NCBI GenBank assembly: GCA_025943965.1
Contig: JAPCWD010000002.1
Location: 1-64,000 of the forward strand
Source: Synergistaceae bacterium DZ-S4
GTDB taxonomy: Bacteria; Synergistota; Synergistia; Synergistales; Synergistaceae
Length of the DNA: 64,000 nucleotides
Reading direction: 5' to 3'
Made by a program: the position numbers and the translations under genes. The notes below the pieces were generated by a model. That model made no database searches. It had not been told where the DNA came from and saw only the letters and a program-made list of their open reading frames with translations. Positions 1 to 8,781 of this stretch are shown here, in pieces. Every line of letters begins with the position of its first letter. Position 1 is the stretch's first letter.

Positions 1-290
1 TAGTTTTGGGTTTCATTTCTGCAAGGTTTCTCCTCGTTTTATATAGATTTCTTGCAGATATTATATCTTATAATTACTCATAAATATAGTCTGTGACTGT
101 ATTATCCACGTTATTCAGTGACGACTAGAATAATCGAAGCAGACACGAGACCTTCTTAGTATTTTTTCCATTCTTGTATTATTACTGTGCAGCTGACTGG
201 AGGTGAGGCTCAGGAGTTAGGTTCCCGAATCACACAGCGGTCCTGAAAGTATCTGAAATATTTCCACAATATTATTGGAGGTGCAGTATA
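1..290. other. Intergenic region upstream of the first Liv operon
   Basis: No gene can be supported in this AT-rich stretch. On the minus strand there is a possible divergent start: an ATG at 16 reading leftward out of the window (M-K-P-K-T), preceded by GAGGAG at 35-30, but the spacing is long (13 nt) and only five codons are visible. A TATAAT hexamer lies at 69-74 without a convincing -35. The last bases hold the ribosome-binding site of the downstream gene (TTGGAGGTG at about 276-284). Confidence 0.4.
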
Positions 291-1442
291 TTGAAGAAGA
301 TCCTTGCGGTTATGGCAGTCATTTTTATTCTTTGTTCAGCAGGCGCGGCACTCGCAGCCGATCCCATCAAAGTCGGATATCTCGCAGCCCTCACCGGCGA
401 CTACGCAGCTTACGGAATCACTGAAGTAAACATGGCCAAAATGGTGGTCGGTGATGTCAACGCAAAGGGCGGAGTTCTCGGCCGCCCTATCGAACTTGTC
501 ATTTATGATACAAAGACACGCAACGAAGACGCAGTCAACGCTGTCCGCCGTATGATAGAGAGCGACAAGGTCGTAGCCATCATCGGAGCGAACTCGAGCG
601 GGATCAACATCGCAACCGCTCCCATCGTTGACAAGGGCAAGACCCCGCAGATCTCAACAGTAGGGACCAACCCGCTCGTAACAGTCGACAACAAGGGAAA
701 GGTCCGCCCTTACTCTTTCCGTATATGCTTCACCGACCCCTATCAGGGAGCTCTTGCTGCGGAACTTGCAATGACGACCCTCAAAAAGGACAAGGCAGCT
801 ATCCTTTACAACGTAGGTTCAGACTATGCACAGGGACTCAGGGAATTCTTCGTTAAAAGCTATACAGCCCTTAAAGGCAAAGTTGTTGCCGATGAGGGTT
901 ACCGTGAGACAGACGTCGACTTCCGCGCACAGCTGACGAAGGTAAAGAGCTCCGGGGCAAACGCCCTCTTCCTGCCGGGAATGGGTAAGGACATGGCCCT
1001 CATAATCAAACAGGCCCGGGAACTCGGACTCAATGACATCACCATCATCGGCGGCGACGGATACGGCGAGTTCATGAACGAGATCGCCGGGGACTCAATG
1101 AAGGGTACCTACTGGGTCAACCACACATACCTCGAAGATCCCGGCATGTCACCGATCTTTGCACGCTACAAGGAAGTCTACAAGGATGACTGTAAGGAAT
1201 TCGTAAACGGAACAATGGCATATGACGCGACATACTGGCTCGTAGACGCGATCAAGCGCGCAGGCAAGGCTGAAGGCCCCGCGATAGCTAAGGCTCTCGA
1301 AGCAACAAAGGGACTCAAGCTCAACCATGCGACGCTGACGATCAATCCCAAGGATCACAACCCGCTCAACAAGGCAGGAATAATCCTCAAGGTCGGAGAT
1401 GACCTTAAGGCCAAATTCTTCCAGAAAGTCGAACCCAAATAA
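291..1442 (+). CDS. Branched-chain amino acid ABC transporter, periplasmic binding protein (first copy)
   Basis: Periplasmic ligand-binding protein of a LivJ/LivK-type high-affinity importer; it captures leucine, isoleucine, valine or a related amino acid and delivers it to the LivHM permease. The 383-residue length is usual. A signal peptide covers about residues 1-22 (MKK, hydrophobic core, ALA-AD cleavage site); the Cys in the core is not in a lipobox, so type I cleavage is likely. The mature part begins IKVGYLAALTGDYAAYG, typical of family-I bilobed receptors. The start is TTG, chosen because GGAGGTG lies 6-8 nt upstream and it gives a complete signal peptide. It heads a five-gene operon and is separated from the permease genes by a strong hairpin. 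The exact substrate cannot be read from sequence. Confidence 0.93.
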   Translation: MKKILAVMAVIFILCSAGAALAADPIKVGYLAALTGDYAAYGITEVNMAKMVVGDVNAKGGVLGRPIELVIYDTKTRNEDAVNAVRRMIESDKVVAIIGANSSGINIATAPIVDKGKTPQISTVGTNPLVTVDNKGKVRPYSFRICFTDPYQGALAAELAMTTLKKDKAAILYNVGSDYAQGLREFFVKSYTALKGKVVADEGYRETDVDFRAQLTKVKSSGANALFLPGMGKDMALIIKQARELGLNDITIIGGDGYGEFMNEIAGDSMKGTYWVNHTYLEDPGMSPIFARYKEVYKDDCKEFVNGTMAYDATYWLVDAIKRAGKAEGPAIAKALEATKGLKLNHATLTINPKDHNPLNKAGIILKVGDDLKAKFFQKVEPK

Positions 1443-1465
1443 TTTCACTGAATGCTATTCCACGA

Positions 1466-1492
1466 GGGCTTGGGGAATCACTCCCCAAGCCC
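1466..1492 (+). terminator. Intercistronic hairpin after the binding-protein gene
   Basis: Perfect 11-bp inverted repeat (GGGCTTGGGGA with TCCCCAAGCCC, 5-nt loop ATCAC). No T-run follows, so it is more likely an mRNA-stabilising or partial termination element than a full terminator. Its place between the binding protein and the permease fits the usual need for excess binding protein. Confidence 0.7.
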
Positions 1493-1556
1493 GTTCAGAT
1501 CCTTGCTTCAGGTTCTGAGGACTGGTTAGGCACCAGAAAGGCAGAGGTGTTTTAAA

Positions 1557-2438
1557 TTGGATATGATAATCCAGCAGGTCATCAACGGCCTCTCTCTCGG
1601 GTCGGTATACGCCTTGATAGCAGTTGGTTACTCACTCGTATACTCTATCCTTCTCTTTTCAAATTTTGCACATGGTGGTTTTCTCGTGATCGGCGGTTAC
1701 ATTTGCTATTTTGCACTGAGGGGTGCCGGGATGGGTATATTGGCAGCCTCTTTCGCCGCGTTGATCGGAGCGGGGATCTCAGCTGTCATAGTTGAGCGCC
1801 TGGCATACAAGCCGATCCGCGAGCGTACTCCCATCACACTTTATATGCTTATCGCATCGATGGGTATGAGCATCGTTATCGAGAATATTTTCGTAGTTAC
1901 CGTCGGAGGCCGTTTCAGGGCGCTTCCTCCGGTGATTCCGACGCAACCGGTAAATGTCTTTGGCCTGGCAACGACCAGCGCTTTTGACCTTCTGTCGCTG
2001 GCAACCGCGGTAGTATTCCTTGTCGGCCTGCAGCTTTTCCTTTCAAAGACCAAATGGGGGCTCGCGATCAGGGCTGCATCTTACAATCTCCGTATAGCGG
2101 GGCTGATGGGGGTAAATGTAAACAGGCTGATCTCAATAGTCTTCTTCGTGGCCGGGCTCCTCGCGGGAGTCGGGGGCATATTTTTATCTGTTAGGTACAC
2201 ACTCTATCCGCAGCTTGGCATGATAACGACAAAAGCTTTTGTCGCAGCCGTTATCGGCGGGCTGGGTTCCCTTCCCGGGGCTGTTGTCGGGAGCCTGATC
2301 CTGGGTTTGGCAGAAATGCTGACGGCAGGTTTCATTTCCAGCCAGTTCAGGGACCTGGTGGTATTCGGCCTTCTCATCGTTACTCTCATTGTACGGCCCA
2401 CGGGACTTTTCGGAAAATCCGTGGGCGAGAAAGTGTAG
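1557..2438 (+). CDS. livH: Branched-chain amino acid ABC transporter, permease LivH type (first copy)
   Basis: Inner-membrane permease, one half of the channel of a Liv-type importer. The 293-residue protein is almost entirely hydrophobic with about eight membrane segments. It opens with the LivH signature IQQVINGLSLGSVYALIAVG and carries the FAHGGF segment and the cytoplasmic LMGVNVNR loop that contacts the ATPase. The TTG at 1557 is preceded by AGAGGTG; the ATG two codons later is an alternative. It is followed after ten bases by livM. Assignment to the LivH side rather than LivM follows from the N-terminus and gene order. Confidence 0.93.
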   Translation: MDMIIQQVINGLSLGSVYALIAVGYSLVYSILLFSNFAHGGFLVIGGYICYFALRGAGMGILAASFAALIGAGISAVIVERLAYKPIRERTPITLYMLIASMGMSIVIENIFVVTVGGRFRALPPVIPTQPVNVFGLATTSAFDLLSLATAVVFLVGLQLFLSKTKWGLAIRAASYNLRIAGLMGVNVNRLISIVFFVAGLLAGVGGIFLSVRYTLYPQLGMITTKAFVAAVIGGLGSLPGAVVGSLILGLAEMLTAGFISSQFRDLVVFGLLIVTLIVRPTGLFGKSVGEKV

Positions 2439-2448
2439 GTATCTGAAA

Positions 2449-3333
2449 ATGGATGGTTACACTACCGGGATAATCACACTGCTTGCAATAAACTGCATAG
2501 CGGCATTGGGAGTATCACTCTTCACGGGCTTTACGGGAGTCTTTACGCTCGGTCATGCCGGATATATGGCGATAGGCGCATACACGGCAGCCATACTTAC
2601 CGTGCAGTATGAGGTCCACTTCATCGGAGCCATAATTGCAGGGGGGATAGTTGCCATGATTTTTGCCTATCTCATAGGCATACCGACGCTCAAACTGGTC
2701 GGCGACTACTATACGATAGCCTCTCTGGGCCTTGGTGAAGCGATAAGGCTGGTCATAGAGAACTGGGAAAGCGTGACAAGGGGAGCCAGAGGCTATCCCG
2801 GAATAGAAAACTATTCCTCAATGTCTGTGGCTGTGGGCTTTCTGCTGGTGATGGGGGCAGGGATGTTCTTCCTGGTGAACAGCAACTACGGGAGGGCTTT
2901 CAAAGCATGCAGGGACGACTACGTGGCCGCTTCGCTGCTCGGTTTCAACACTGCAAGGTTCAGGGTCTTCAGTCTTGCCATCTCAGGCTTTTACTGCGGG
3001 GTCTCAGGCGCGTTGCTCGGAGGGTTCATGTCCTTTATCCAGCCTGTCATGTTCGACATGGCCAAATCCACAGAACTGGTCTCCATAGTCGTATTCGGAG
3101 GCCTGGGCTCAATGAGCGGATGCCTGATCGGAACGACCATACTGACACTGGTGACGGAGCTGTTCAGGCCGATATCGCAGTACCGCATGCTTGTCTACGG
3201 CCTGGTCCTTGTTCTGGTAATGGTCCTGAGACCTGAAGGGATCATGGGTACCAACGAGCTTACCAAAGATTACATCAAGGGCATCTTTTCCCGCAGGAAG
3301 AAGATCACTGCCGCCGACGGAGGTGTCCGCTGA
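2449..3333 (+). CDS. livM: Branched-chain amino acid ABC transporter, permease LivM type (first copy)
   Basis: Second permease subunit of the Liv importer, pairing with LivH in the membrane. It is 294 residues long with many membrane spans and the LivM hallmark near the N-terminus: LFTGFTGVFTLGHAGYMAIG (residues about 23-42). The EAA-like loop ACRDDYVAASLLGFN is present. An upstream in-frame start at 2389 would overlap livH by 50 bases and adds a charged, non-conserved extension, so the ATG at 2449 is preferred even though its Shine-Dalgarno (GTAGGT) is modest. The stop overlaps the livG start by one base (TGATG), indicating translational coupling. Confidence 0.92.
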   Translation: MDGYTTGIITLLAINCIAALGVSLFTGFTGVFTLGHAGYMAIGAYTAAILTVQYEVHFIGAIIAGGIVAMIFAYLIGIPTLKLVGDYYTIASLGLGEAIRLVIENWESVTRGARGYPGIENYSSMSVAVGFLLVMGAGMFFLVNSNYGRAFKACRDDYVAASLLGFNTARFRVFSLAISGFYCGVSGALLGGFMSFIQPVMFDMAKSTELVSIVVFGGLGSMSGCLIGTTILTLVTELFRPISQYRMLVYGLVLVLVMVLRPEGIMGTNELTKDYIKGIFSRRKKITAADGGVR

Positions 3334-4100
3334 TGTCCGCCATGCTTGAACTTAAGGAAGTCAACAAGGCTTTCGGAGGCGTCCAGGCCGTCAAAGATAT
3401 GTCATTCGTCATCGAAAATGGCGAACTTGCAGGGCTTATAGGCCCCAACGGCGCGGGCAAGACGACCATATTCAACCTTGTTACCGGTGTTTATGACGTA
3501 ACGGGCGGAGAGATAGAATTCAAGGGGAAAAACATAAACAGGCTCAAGACCTTCCAGGTCATTTCGCTTGGCGTGGCAAGGACATTCCAGAACCTGAGGC
3601 TATTTACCGCATCTTCAGTCCTGGACAACGTTATGACAGCAGCCCAGCAGCATTATAGCTACAGCTTTTTCGAGGCTGTCAGCCATCTGGGAAGGTGGAA
3701 AAAGATGGAGAAGGCAGCCAGGGACGAAAGTATGGAACTGCTTGAGAGGGTAGGGCTCGCAGACCGCGCAGACCAGGCGGCAGGAACACTCCCTTACGGC
3801 ATGCAGCGCCGCCTTGAGATCGCAAGGGCCATATCCCTCAGGCCCGAGCTGCTTCTGCTGGATGAGCCGGCTGCAGGAATGAACGCAGAAGAGGTCGAGC
3901 AGCTCAATGAACTCATCAGGCTCATCCATGCCGATTTCAAGCTTACGATACTGCTGATCGAGCACCACATGGACATGGTCATGGCCATATGCCCGCACAT
4001 AGTCTGCATGAACTTCGGGGCTAAAATAGCTGAAGGATCTCCTGATGAGATACAGAGCCACCCTGAAGTCCTGAAGGCATATCTTGGAGAGGAGGAATAA
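3333..4100 (+). CDS. livG: Branched-chain amino acid ABC transporter, ATPase LivG type (first copy)
   Basis: Cytoplasmic ATPase that powers the Liv importer. Walker A is GLIGPNGAGKTT (about residues 34-45), the family-specific ARTFQNLRLF follows the Q-loop region, the signature is LPYGMQRRLEIARA, and Walker B is LLLLDEPAAGMN with the H-loop in IEHHMDMV. The length of 255 residues is normal for LivG. The signature sequence YGMQRR in place of LSGGQ is usual in this family. It starts inside the livM stop codon and is followed four bases later by livF. Confidence 0.95.
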   Translation: MSAMLELKEVNKAFGGVQAVKDMSFVIENGELAGLIGPNGAGKTTIFNLVTGVYDVTGGEIEFKGKNINRLKTFQVISLGVARTFQNLRLFTASSVLDNVMTAAQQHYSYSFFEAVSHLGRWKKMEKAARDESMELLERVGLADRADQAAGTLPYGMQRRLEIARAISLRPELLLLDEPAAGMNAEEVEQLNELIRLIHADFKLTILLIEHHMDMVMAICPHIVCMNFGAKIAEGSPDEIQSHPEVLKAYLGEEE

Positions 4101-4104
4101 GACT

Positions 4105-4836
4105 ATGGAAAATGTCACCCCGATCCTCTCTGTAAAAAACCTCTCCGTGAACTACGGGGCCATCCGGGCGCTCAAAGGTGTCGATCTTGATGTATATTCC
4201 GGTGAAATAGTCGCCGTTATCGGAGCTAACGGAGCAGGGAAGTCGACCATGATGAGCGCGATAATGGGCGATGTGCCAAAGGCAGGAGGAGAGATCCTGA
4301 TCGACGGGCATCCGCTCCCGTCAAGAAGTTTTCAGGTCGTTGCAGCGGGAGTGAGCCTCTCTCCCGAGGGGAGGAAAGTCTTTGCCCCGCTTACCGTCTA
4401 TGAAAACCTCCAGATGGGCGCGTTCCCTCTGAAGGACCGCAGTATCGTCTCGGAACAGATCAAAAAAGTCTATCACCTCTTCCCGCGTCTGGAAGAGAGG
4501 CAGAGCCAGTATGCGGGGACACTGTCGGGAGGAGAGCAGCAGATGCTTGCCATCGGAAGGGCTCTTATGGCGATGCCCAGGGTCCTGCTCCTCGACGAGC
4601 CATCGCTGGGCCTTGCTCCGATAATAATCAGTGAGATATTCAAAGAACTTACAGAGGTCAACAGACAGCTGGGCATGACTATCCTCATAGTAGAACAGAA
4701 TGCAAGGAAAGCCCTACTGCTCTCACACAGGGCATATGTACTCCAGACAGGAAAGATTGTAATGGAGGGGGATTCAAAGGAACTGCTGCATAATCCTGAG
4801 ATAGAAGAGGCCTACCTGGGAGGGAAAAAGAAGTAG
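4105..4836 (+). CDS. livF: Branched-chain amino acid ABC transporter, ATPase LivF type (first copy)
   Basis: Second ATPase of the Liv importer, forming a heterodimer with LivG. Walker A GANGAGKSTMM, signature LSGGEQQMLAIGRA, Walker B LLLDEPSLGLAP and the H-loop IVEQNARKA are all intact. The ATG at 4105 lies 9-10 nt after GAGAGGAGG; a TTG at 4084 inside livG is possible but sits upstream of the Shine-Dalgarno. It is the last gene of the operon, followed by an intrinsic terminator. Confidence 0.95.
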   Translation: MENVTPILSVKNLSVNYGAIRALKGVDLDVYSGEIVAVIGANGAGKSTMMSAIMGDVPKAGGEILIDGHPLPSRSFQVVAAGVSLSPEGRKVFAPLTVYENLQMGAFPLKDRSIVSEQIKKVYHLFPRLEERQSQYAGTLSGGEQQMLAIGRALMAMPRVLLLDEPSLGLAPIIISEIFKELTEVNRQLGMTILIVEQNARKALLLSHRAYVLQTGKIVMEGDSKELLHNPEIEEAYLGGKKK

Positions 4837-4865
4837 AAAAAGATTGCAGACGGTATATTTTTATT

Positions 4866-4904
4866 GAGGATCCTGCCCCATTGAGGACGGGATCCTCTTC
4901 TTTT
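4866..4904 (+). terminator. Rho-independent terminator of the first Liv operon
   Basis: GAGGATCC at 4866-4873 pairs with GGATCCTC at 4890-4897, with further imperfect pairing of the inner bases, followed directly by TTCTTTT. Confidence 0.8.
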
Positions 4905-4923
4905 ATAGAGTCCGGATGTTTTC

Positions 4924-4953
4924 TTGTTCGGGAAGGTCTTAATAGAGTACAAT
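4924..4953 (+). promoter_or_regulatory. Predicted sigma-70 promoter of the prmA operon
   Basis: TTGTTC (4924-4929), an 18-bp spacer and TACAAT (4948-4953), lying between the Liv terminator and prmA. Confidence 0.5.
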
Positions 4954-4989
4954 AAAGTGCACCTTGAGCCGTGAAAGGAGTTGGGTCTG

Positions 4990-5862
4990 GTGGGGAAGAA
5001 CGACAGCTATTGGTGGTATATAACTTTATCAGCAGAAGAGGGGCTGGAGGAAGTGCTTTTTTCCTTAGCCGACATTTCAGGAAGCATTGGGACTGAACTC
5101 CAGGAGCTTCCGCTCGGAGGGATAAGACTCAGGTCTTATTACAGAAGCAGCGAAGACCTTCACTTCTGGAAATCAAAACTTCTCGGTGCGATGCGGGAAT
5201 GGGAGAACATTAAAATAGATGATTTCGGTAAAATCGAAAATCAGCCATGGAACGTAGCCTCAGAGGAGGCCTTTCCTCCTCTGTCGGTGGGGAAAAAAAT
5301 GGTCGTCCTTGCCCCATGGCACAAAGGTACCGAACCGGAAGGACTCATACCCCTTTACATAAATCCGGGAAGCGCTTTTGGCACGGGGTATCATGAGAGC
5401 ACACAGATCGTCCTCGAACTTATGGAGGATTTTGTAAAGCCGGGAATGACTACCGCCGACATAGGCACAGGCTCGGGGATACTGACCATATGCGCCGTCA
5501 AACTGGGAGCGGAAAAGGTGTATGCCCGTGACATAGATCCCGCTGTGATCGAAGAGGTCAGGAAAAATTTTGAACTCAACGGACTGGATCAGGACAAGAT
5601 CGATCTTGCAACAGGCGATCTTCTTAAAGGATTCAGACACAGGGTGGACATACTCACTGCAAATATACTTCTCGAGCCGCTGATCACGATGGTCGGCCAG
5701 GTCCCCAAAATAATAGGAAAAGAAGGAATGGCCATTTTTTCTGGTATGCTCCTGACTGAGAGAGCGCGTTTTGTTGAAGCTATGGAAAATGCCGGACTGT
5801 CCATATTAAGGGAGCATGAGAAAGGAGAATGGTGGGGTGTCGCTGCCAAGGCTGCGTCTTGA
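4990..5862 (+). CDS. prmA: Ribosomal protein L11 methyltransferase
   Basis: SAM-dependent enzyme that trimethylates ribosomal protein L11. The N-terminal 100 or so residues are the variable L11-recognition domain; the catalytic domain shows the PrmA motif GSAFGTGYHESTQIVLE, the SAM-binding loop TADIGTGSGILTICAVKLGA and the active-site motif NILLEPL. The length of 290 residues is usual. A TTG at 4981 directly abuts the AAAGGAG sequence, so the GTG at 4990, nine bases from it, is taken as the start. It is the first gene of a run with rsmE and mtaB; the rsmE start lies inside its 3' end. Confidence 0.93.
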   Translation: MGKNDSYWWYITLSAEEGLEEVLFSLADISGSIGTELQELPLGGIRLRSYYRSSEDLHFWKSKLLGAMREWENIKIDDFGKIENQPWNVASEEAFPPLSVGKKMVVLAPWHKGTEPEGLIPLYINPGSAFGTGYHESTQIVLELMEDFVKPGMTTADIGTGSGILTICAVKLGAEKVYARDIDPAVIEEVRKNFELNGLDQDKIDLATGDLLKGFRHRVDILTANILLEPLITMVGQVPKIIGKEGMAIFSGMLLTERARFVEAMENAGLSILREHEKGEWWGVAAKAAS

Positions 5863-6544
5863 AAAATGCATCCTAAAGGAAGGGCGCTGGCTTATTGACC
5901 GAGAACAGGCACACCATCTGATAAGAGTAAGGCGCTGCAGCACAGGTTCCCTGGCAGAGGGCCTTGCATACGGAGAAAAGATCAGCCTGCGGCTGTCATG
6001 CGAGGGTGAGGCAGTCTATGCTGAGGAATTGTCGAGGACTTCGGAGGACGGGCCGTCAACAGAGCTGCATCTTCTGCTTGCGATCCTCAAGAACGATCAG
6101 TTTGACCAGGCGCTCAGGTTCGCGGCTGAGACCGGTGTGCATACGATAAGGCTCCTCTCATGCGAAAGAAGCGTTCCAAGATACGCAGGAATCAAACTGG
6201 CTGAAAAAATGTCCCGGTGGGAGAAGATCTTGGATGAGGCGACCAAGCAGGCAGGAGCCGGATCTCCGCCACTGATAGTGCCGCCTGCAGCGCTCAGGGA
6301 TCTGGATCCCGAATATTTGCCTGATCGCAGGTTTGCGGCGATGCTTTCCTTAGAGGCAGAACCTCTTTCAGAACAGGAGACAGGAGATGCTGCCGCGATC
6401 GCGATAGGACCGGAAGGAGACTGGTCTCCTTCCGAAGCGGGACTATTGCTTGAAAAAGGTTTCAGGCCGGTCAGTCTGGGAAGCAGGATACTAAGGGCAA
6501 GCACAGCTGTTGCGGTGGCGTGCGGCTGGTTCTCAATGAGATGA
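5837..6544 (+). CDS. rsmE: 16S rRNA (uracil-1498-N3)-methyltransferase
   Basis: SPOUT-class RNA methyltransferase that methylates U1498 of 16S rRNA in the decoding region. It is 235 residues long with a small N-terminal PUA-like part (MSLPRLRLEKCIL) and a C-terminal knot: AIAIGPEGDWSPSEAGLL and SLGSRILRASTAVAVACGW are the SAM-binding motifs. The GTG at 5837 is nine bases after AAGGAG; an ATG at 5816 lies upstream of that Shine-Dalgarno and is rejected. It overlaps prmA by 26 bases and its stop overlaps the mtaB start (ATGA). prmA-rsmE adjacency is common in bacteria. Confidence 0.93.
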   Translation: MSLPRLRLEKCILKEGRWLIDREQAHHLIRVRRCSTGSLAEGLAYGEKISLRLSCEGEAVYAEELSRTSEDGPSTELHLLLAILKNDQFDQALRFAAETGVHTIRLLSCERSVPRYAGIKLAEKMSRWEKILDEATKQAGAGSPPLIVPPAALRDLDPEYLPDRRFAAMLSLEAEPLSEQETGDAAAIAIGPEGDWSPSEAGLLLEKGFRPVSLGSRILRASTAVAVACGWFSMR

Positions 6545-7896
6545 AGGATGATCTGAAATTGCTCTCATTATGCGACAGGACGTACTCGGTACATATTCAG
6601 GGCTGCCGGACCAACCAGTATGAGGGAGAGGCAATAGCCGCCCTGCTGGAAAAGGCGGGCGGTATCCATTCCCAGGATATGCCCGACATAACGGTTATTG
6701 TGAGCTGCACCATTACTGCGGCCGCAGACAGAAAGTGCCGTAAACTGATACGCAGGCTAAGGCGGGAAAACCCCCGTTCCCTTATCATTCTTTGCGGGTG
6801 CTATGCCCAGCGGATGTCCGATGCTGAAAGGGAGGCACTGGGAGTTGACGTTCTTGTCGGAAACCGCGTGAAGCACATGATCCCGGAGATAGCTTCTGAC
6901 TGGCTCGAAAAAAAGGAAGGCAGATCGTCTCTTTCCCTTTTCAAGGAAGATATCATGACCGGCGGATCATGGGACGAACTGCTTCTCGACAGGCCCAGAC
7001 TTCATACGAGAGCGTTCCTTAAGGTCCAGGACGGGTGCAGCCATTTCTGCAGCTATTGTATCGTACCCTATGTCAGGGGAAGGCCCGTGTCCAGGAATGT
7101 GAATGATGCGGTCGAAGAGGCAGAGAGGATCGTACGATCCGGCTGTCCGGAGATAGTTCTCACGGGAGTCCATCTGGGACTGCACGAAGACCTGCCGGTA
7201 CTGGTAAGAAGGATCGGATCCATAGAGGGACTTAAAAGGCTGAGGTTCGGGTCGATAGAACCATTTGCTGTGGACGGTGAACTCCTGGATGCGATCGCCA
7301 AAACAGAAACATTCTGCAGACATCTGCATCTCCCTCTTCAGAGCGGCGATGACAGCGTTCTCGCTGCGATGAGAAGGGGCTATACAACAGGAGGATTCCG
7401 TGAGATCACAGACAACATCAGAGATAAGCTGGGAAATGAGATCCACCTGAGTACTGATCTTATGGTCGGATTTCCCGGTGAAGATGAAGAGGCATTTGAA
7501 AAGAGCATCAAATTTATAAAGGACATCGGCTTTGGAAAAGTGCACGTATTCAATTATTCACCAAGGGAAGGTACTGATGCTGCACTTATGCAGTGTCCCC
7601 CGGAAAAAGACGTCAGAAAAAGGATGGAAAGAGCTCTCAGTACAGCGGAGACCCTTCACAGGGATTACTGTTCCCGGTGGATCGGGAAAGAGGTCGAGAT
7701 CCTTGTCGAGGAAAAAACAGAAGGCATAGTCCGCGGACTTACCAGGAACTATATAAGGGCTGACACGTTTTCAGAAAAAGCCGGAACAGGCAAAGAGGTC
7801 AGATTTATCCCTGAAAGATATGTTAAGGGTGTTTTGGCATCCGGCACTGTGGAAGGCTGCGATGGAGAATATTCCGATTTTCCAGAGTTTTTGTAA
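6541..7896 (+). CDS. mtaB: tRNA t6A37 methylthiotransferase MtaB (radical SAM)
   Basis: Converts N6-threonylcarbamoyladenosine-37 of tRNA to its 2-methylthio form. It has the three domains of the family: N-terminal UPF0004 domain with cluster cysteines in QGCRTNQ, VSCTIT and LCGCYAQ; a radical SAM core with CSHFCSYC (about residues 166-173); and a C-terminal TRAM domain (about 380-440). The 451-residue length fits. Assignment to MtaB rather than MiaB or RimO rests on the overall sequence and is probable. The ATG at 6541 overlaps the rsmE stop; a GTG at 6520 is an alternative. Confidence 0.88.
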   Translation: MKDDLKLLSLCDRTYSVHIQGCRTNQYEGEAIAALLEKAGGIHSQDMPDITVIVSCTITAAADRKCRKLIRRLRRENPRSLIILCGCYAQRMSDAEREALGVDVLVGNRVKHMIPEIASDWLEKKEGRSSLSLFKEDIMTGGSWDELLLDRPRLHTRAFLKVQDGCSHFCSYCIVPYVRGRPVSRNVNDAVEEAERIVRSGCPEIVLTGVHLGLHEDLPVLVRRIGSIEGLKRLRFGSIEPFAVDGELLDAIAKTETFCRHLHLPLQSGDDSVLAAMRRGYTTGGFREITDNIRDKLGNEIHLSTDLMVGFPGEDEEAFEKSIKFIKDIGFGKVHVFNYSPREGTDAALMQCPPEKDVRKRMERALSTAETLHRDYCSRWIGKEVEILVEEKTEGIVRGLTRNYIRADTFSEKAGTGKEVRFIPERYVKGVLASGTVEGCDGEYSDFPEFL

Positions 7897-7904
7897 CTGA
7901 CCGC

Positions 7905-7933
7905 TTGTATCGAATTCAATAGTACGATACAAT
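7905..7933 (+). promoter_or_regulatory. Predicted sigma-70 promoter of rpsU-yqeY
   Basis: TTGTAT (7905-7910), a 17-bp spacer and TACAAT (7928-7933), starting just after the mtaB stop; the start of rpsU lies about 70 bases downstream. Confidence 0.65.
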
Positions 7934-8005
7934 AACATGGTGTTTATCCCCCACTGCACATTTGTCTTTATGTTTTGTGAGTGGCCGAGAAAGGGGGGAA
8001 TGTAG

Positions 8006-8194
8006 GTGACCACCGTAACGAGACGAGATAACGAGTCGATCGAAGACGCGCTCAAGCGTTTTAAGCGCGAACTTCGGAAGGTGGGAGTGCTTCGTGAAGC
8101 AAAAAAGCACGAGCATTACGAAAAACCCAGCGAGATCAAGAAACGTAAGAAGGCTGAAATGGCCCGAAACAGAGGCAGGAAGGCTGATTACTAG
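8006..8194 (+). CDS. rpsU: 30S ribosomal protein S21
   Basis: Small, very basic protein of the 30S subunit that binds near the anti-Shine-Dalgarno region. The 62-residue sequence shows the S21 core [19 protein letters not shown] and a Lys/Arg-rich C-terminal helix. The GTG start is seven bases after AAGGGGGG. It is followed two bases later by yqeY, the usual S21 neighbour. Confidence 0.95.
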   Translation: MTTVTRRDNESIEDALKRFKRELRKVGVLREAKKHEHYEKPSEIKKRKKAEMARNRGRKADY

Positions 8195-8196
8195 AC

Positions 8197-8658
8197 ATGT
8201 CGGACCTTTTGCTCAGGATCCAGAATGATCTGGTAGATGCAATGAAAAAGAGGGATGATCTCAGACTCTCGGTCCTAAGGATGCTTAAATCTGCCGCACA
8301 GATGGCCCAGATCGAAAAAGGCAAAGATATTCCGCTTACAGATGATGAAGTTCTTGTGCTGGTAAGGAGACTCATCAAGCAGCGGAACGAAGCGGCTGAA
8401 ATGTACAGGTCCGGCGGAGCCCCAGACAGAGCTCAAACGGAACTCGATGAGATAAAGGTGCTTGATTCTTACCAACCGGAGCAGCTGCCGGAGGAAGAGA
8501 TCATAAGGATCGTCGCAGAGATCTCTTCACAGGTCGGAGCCTCAGGCCCGAAGGATATGGGCAAAGTCATGGGCAAGGCAATGGCCGAGGTCAAAGGCCG
8601 CGCGGACGGCGGAAAAGTAAAAGATCTGGTCCTTAAACATCTTTCATCAATGTTGTAA
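8197..8658 (+). CDS. yqeY: GatB/YqeY domain protein
   Basis: A 153-residue stand-alone version of the tRNA-binding tail domain of the GatB amidotransferase subunit. Motifs such as LSVLRMLKSAAQ, LIKQRNEAAEMYRSGGA, LDSYQPEQLPEEE and the C-terminal MGKVMGKAM are characteristic. Its precise cellular role is not established; the linkage to rpsU suggests a role in translation. It is followed by an intrinsic terminator, so rpsU-yqeY is a two-gene operon. Confidence 0.93.
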   Translation: MSDLLLRIQNDLVDAMKKRDDLRLSVLRMLKSAAQMAQIEKGKDIPLTDDEVLVLVRRLIKQRNEAAEMYRSGGAPDRAQTELDEIKVLDSYQPEQLPEEEIIRIVAEISSQVGASGPKDMGKVMGKAMAEVKGRADGGKVKDLVLKHLSSML

Positions 8659-8678
8659 ACCAGGGAAACAAAATTAAA

Positions 8679-8706
8679 ATGCCGGACTTGTGTTCGGCAT
8701 TTTTTT
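8679..8706 (+). terminator. Rho-independent terminator after yqeY
   Basis: ATGCCGGA pairs with TTCGGCAT around a 6-nt loop (CTTGTG), followed by a run of seven T (8700-8706). Confidence 0.9.
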
Positions 8707-8781
8707 CGTTCTGAGGCTCTCGGGCCATGATGATCACAGTTAAGTATCCGATACATCAATTTATCGAAAGGGGCGATCAGG

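Noticed and set aside
2389..2448. N-terminal extension of the first LivM from an upstream ATG
   Set aside because: The 20 extra residues overlap livH, are charged and not of LivM type; the ATG at 2449 gives the normal N-terminus.
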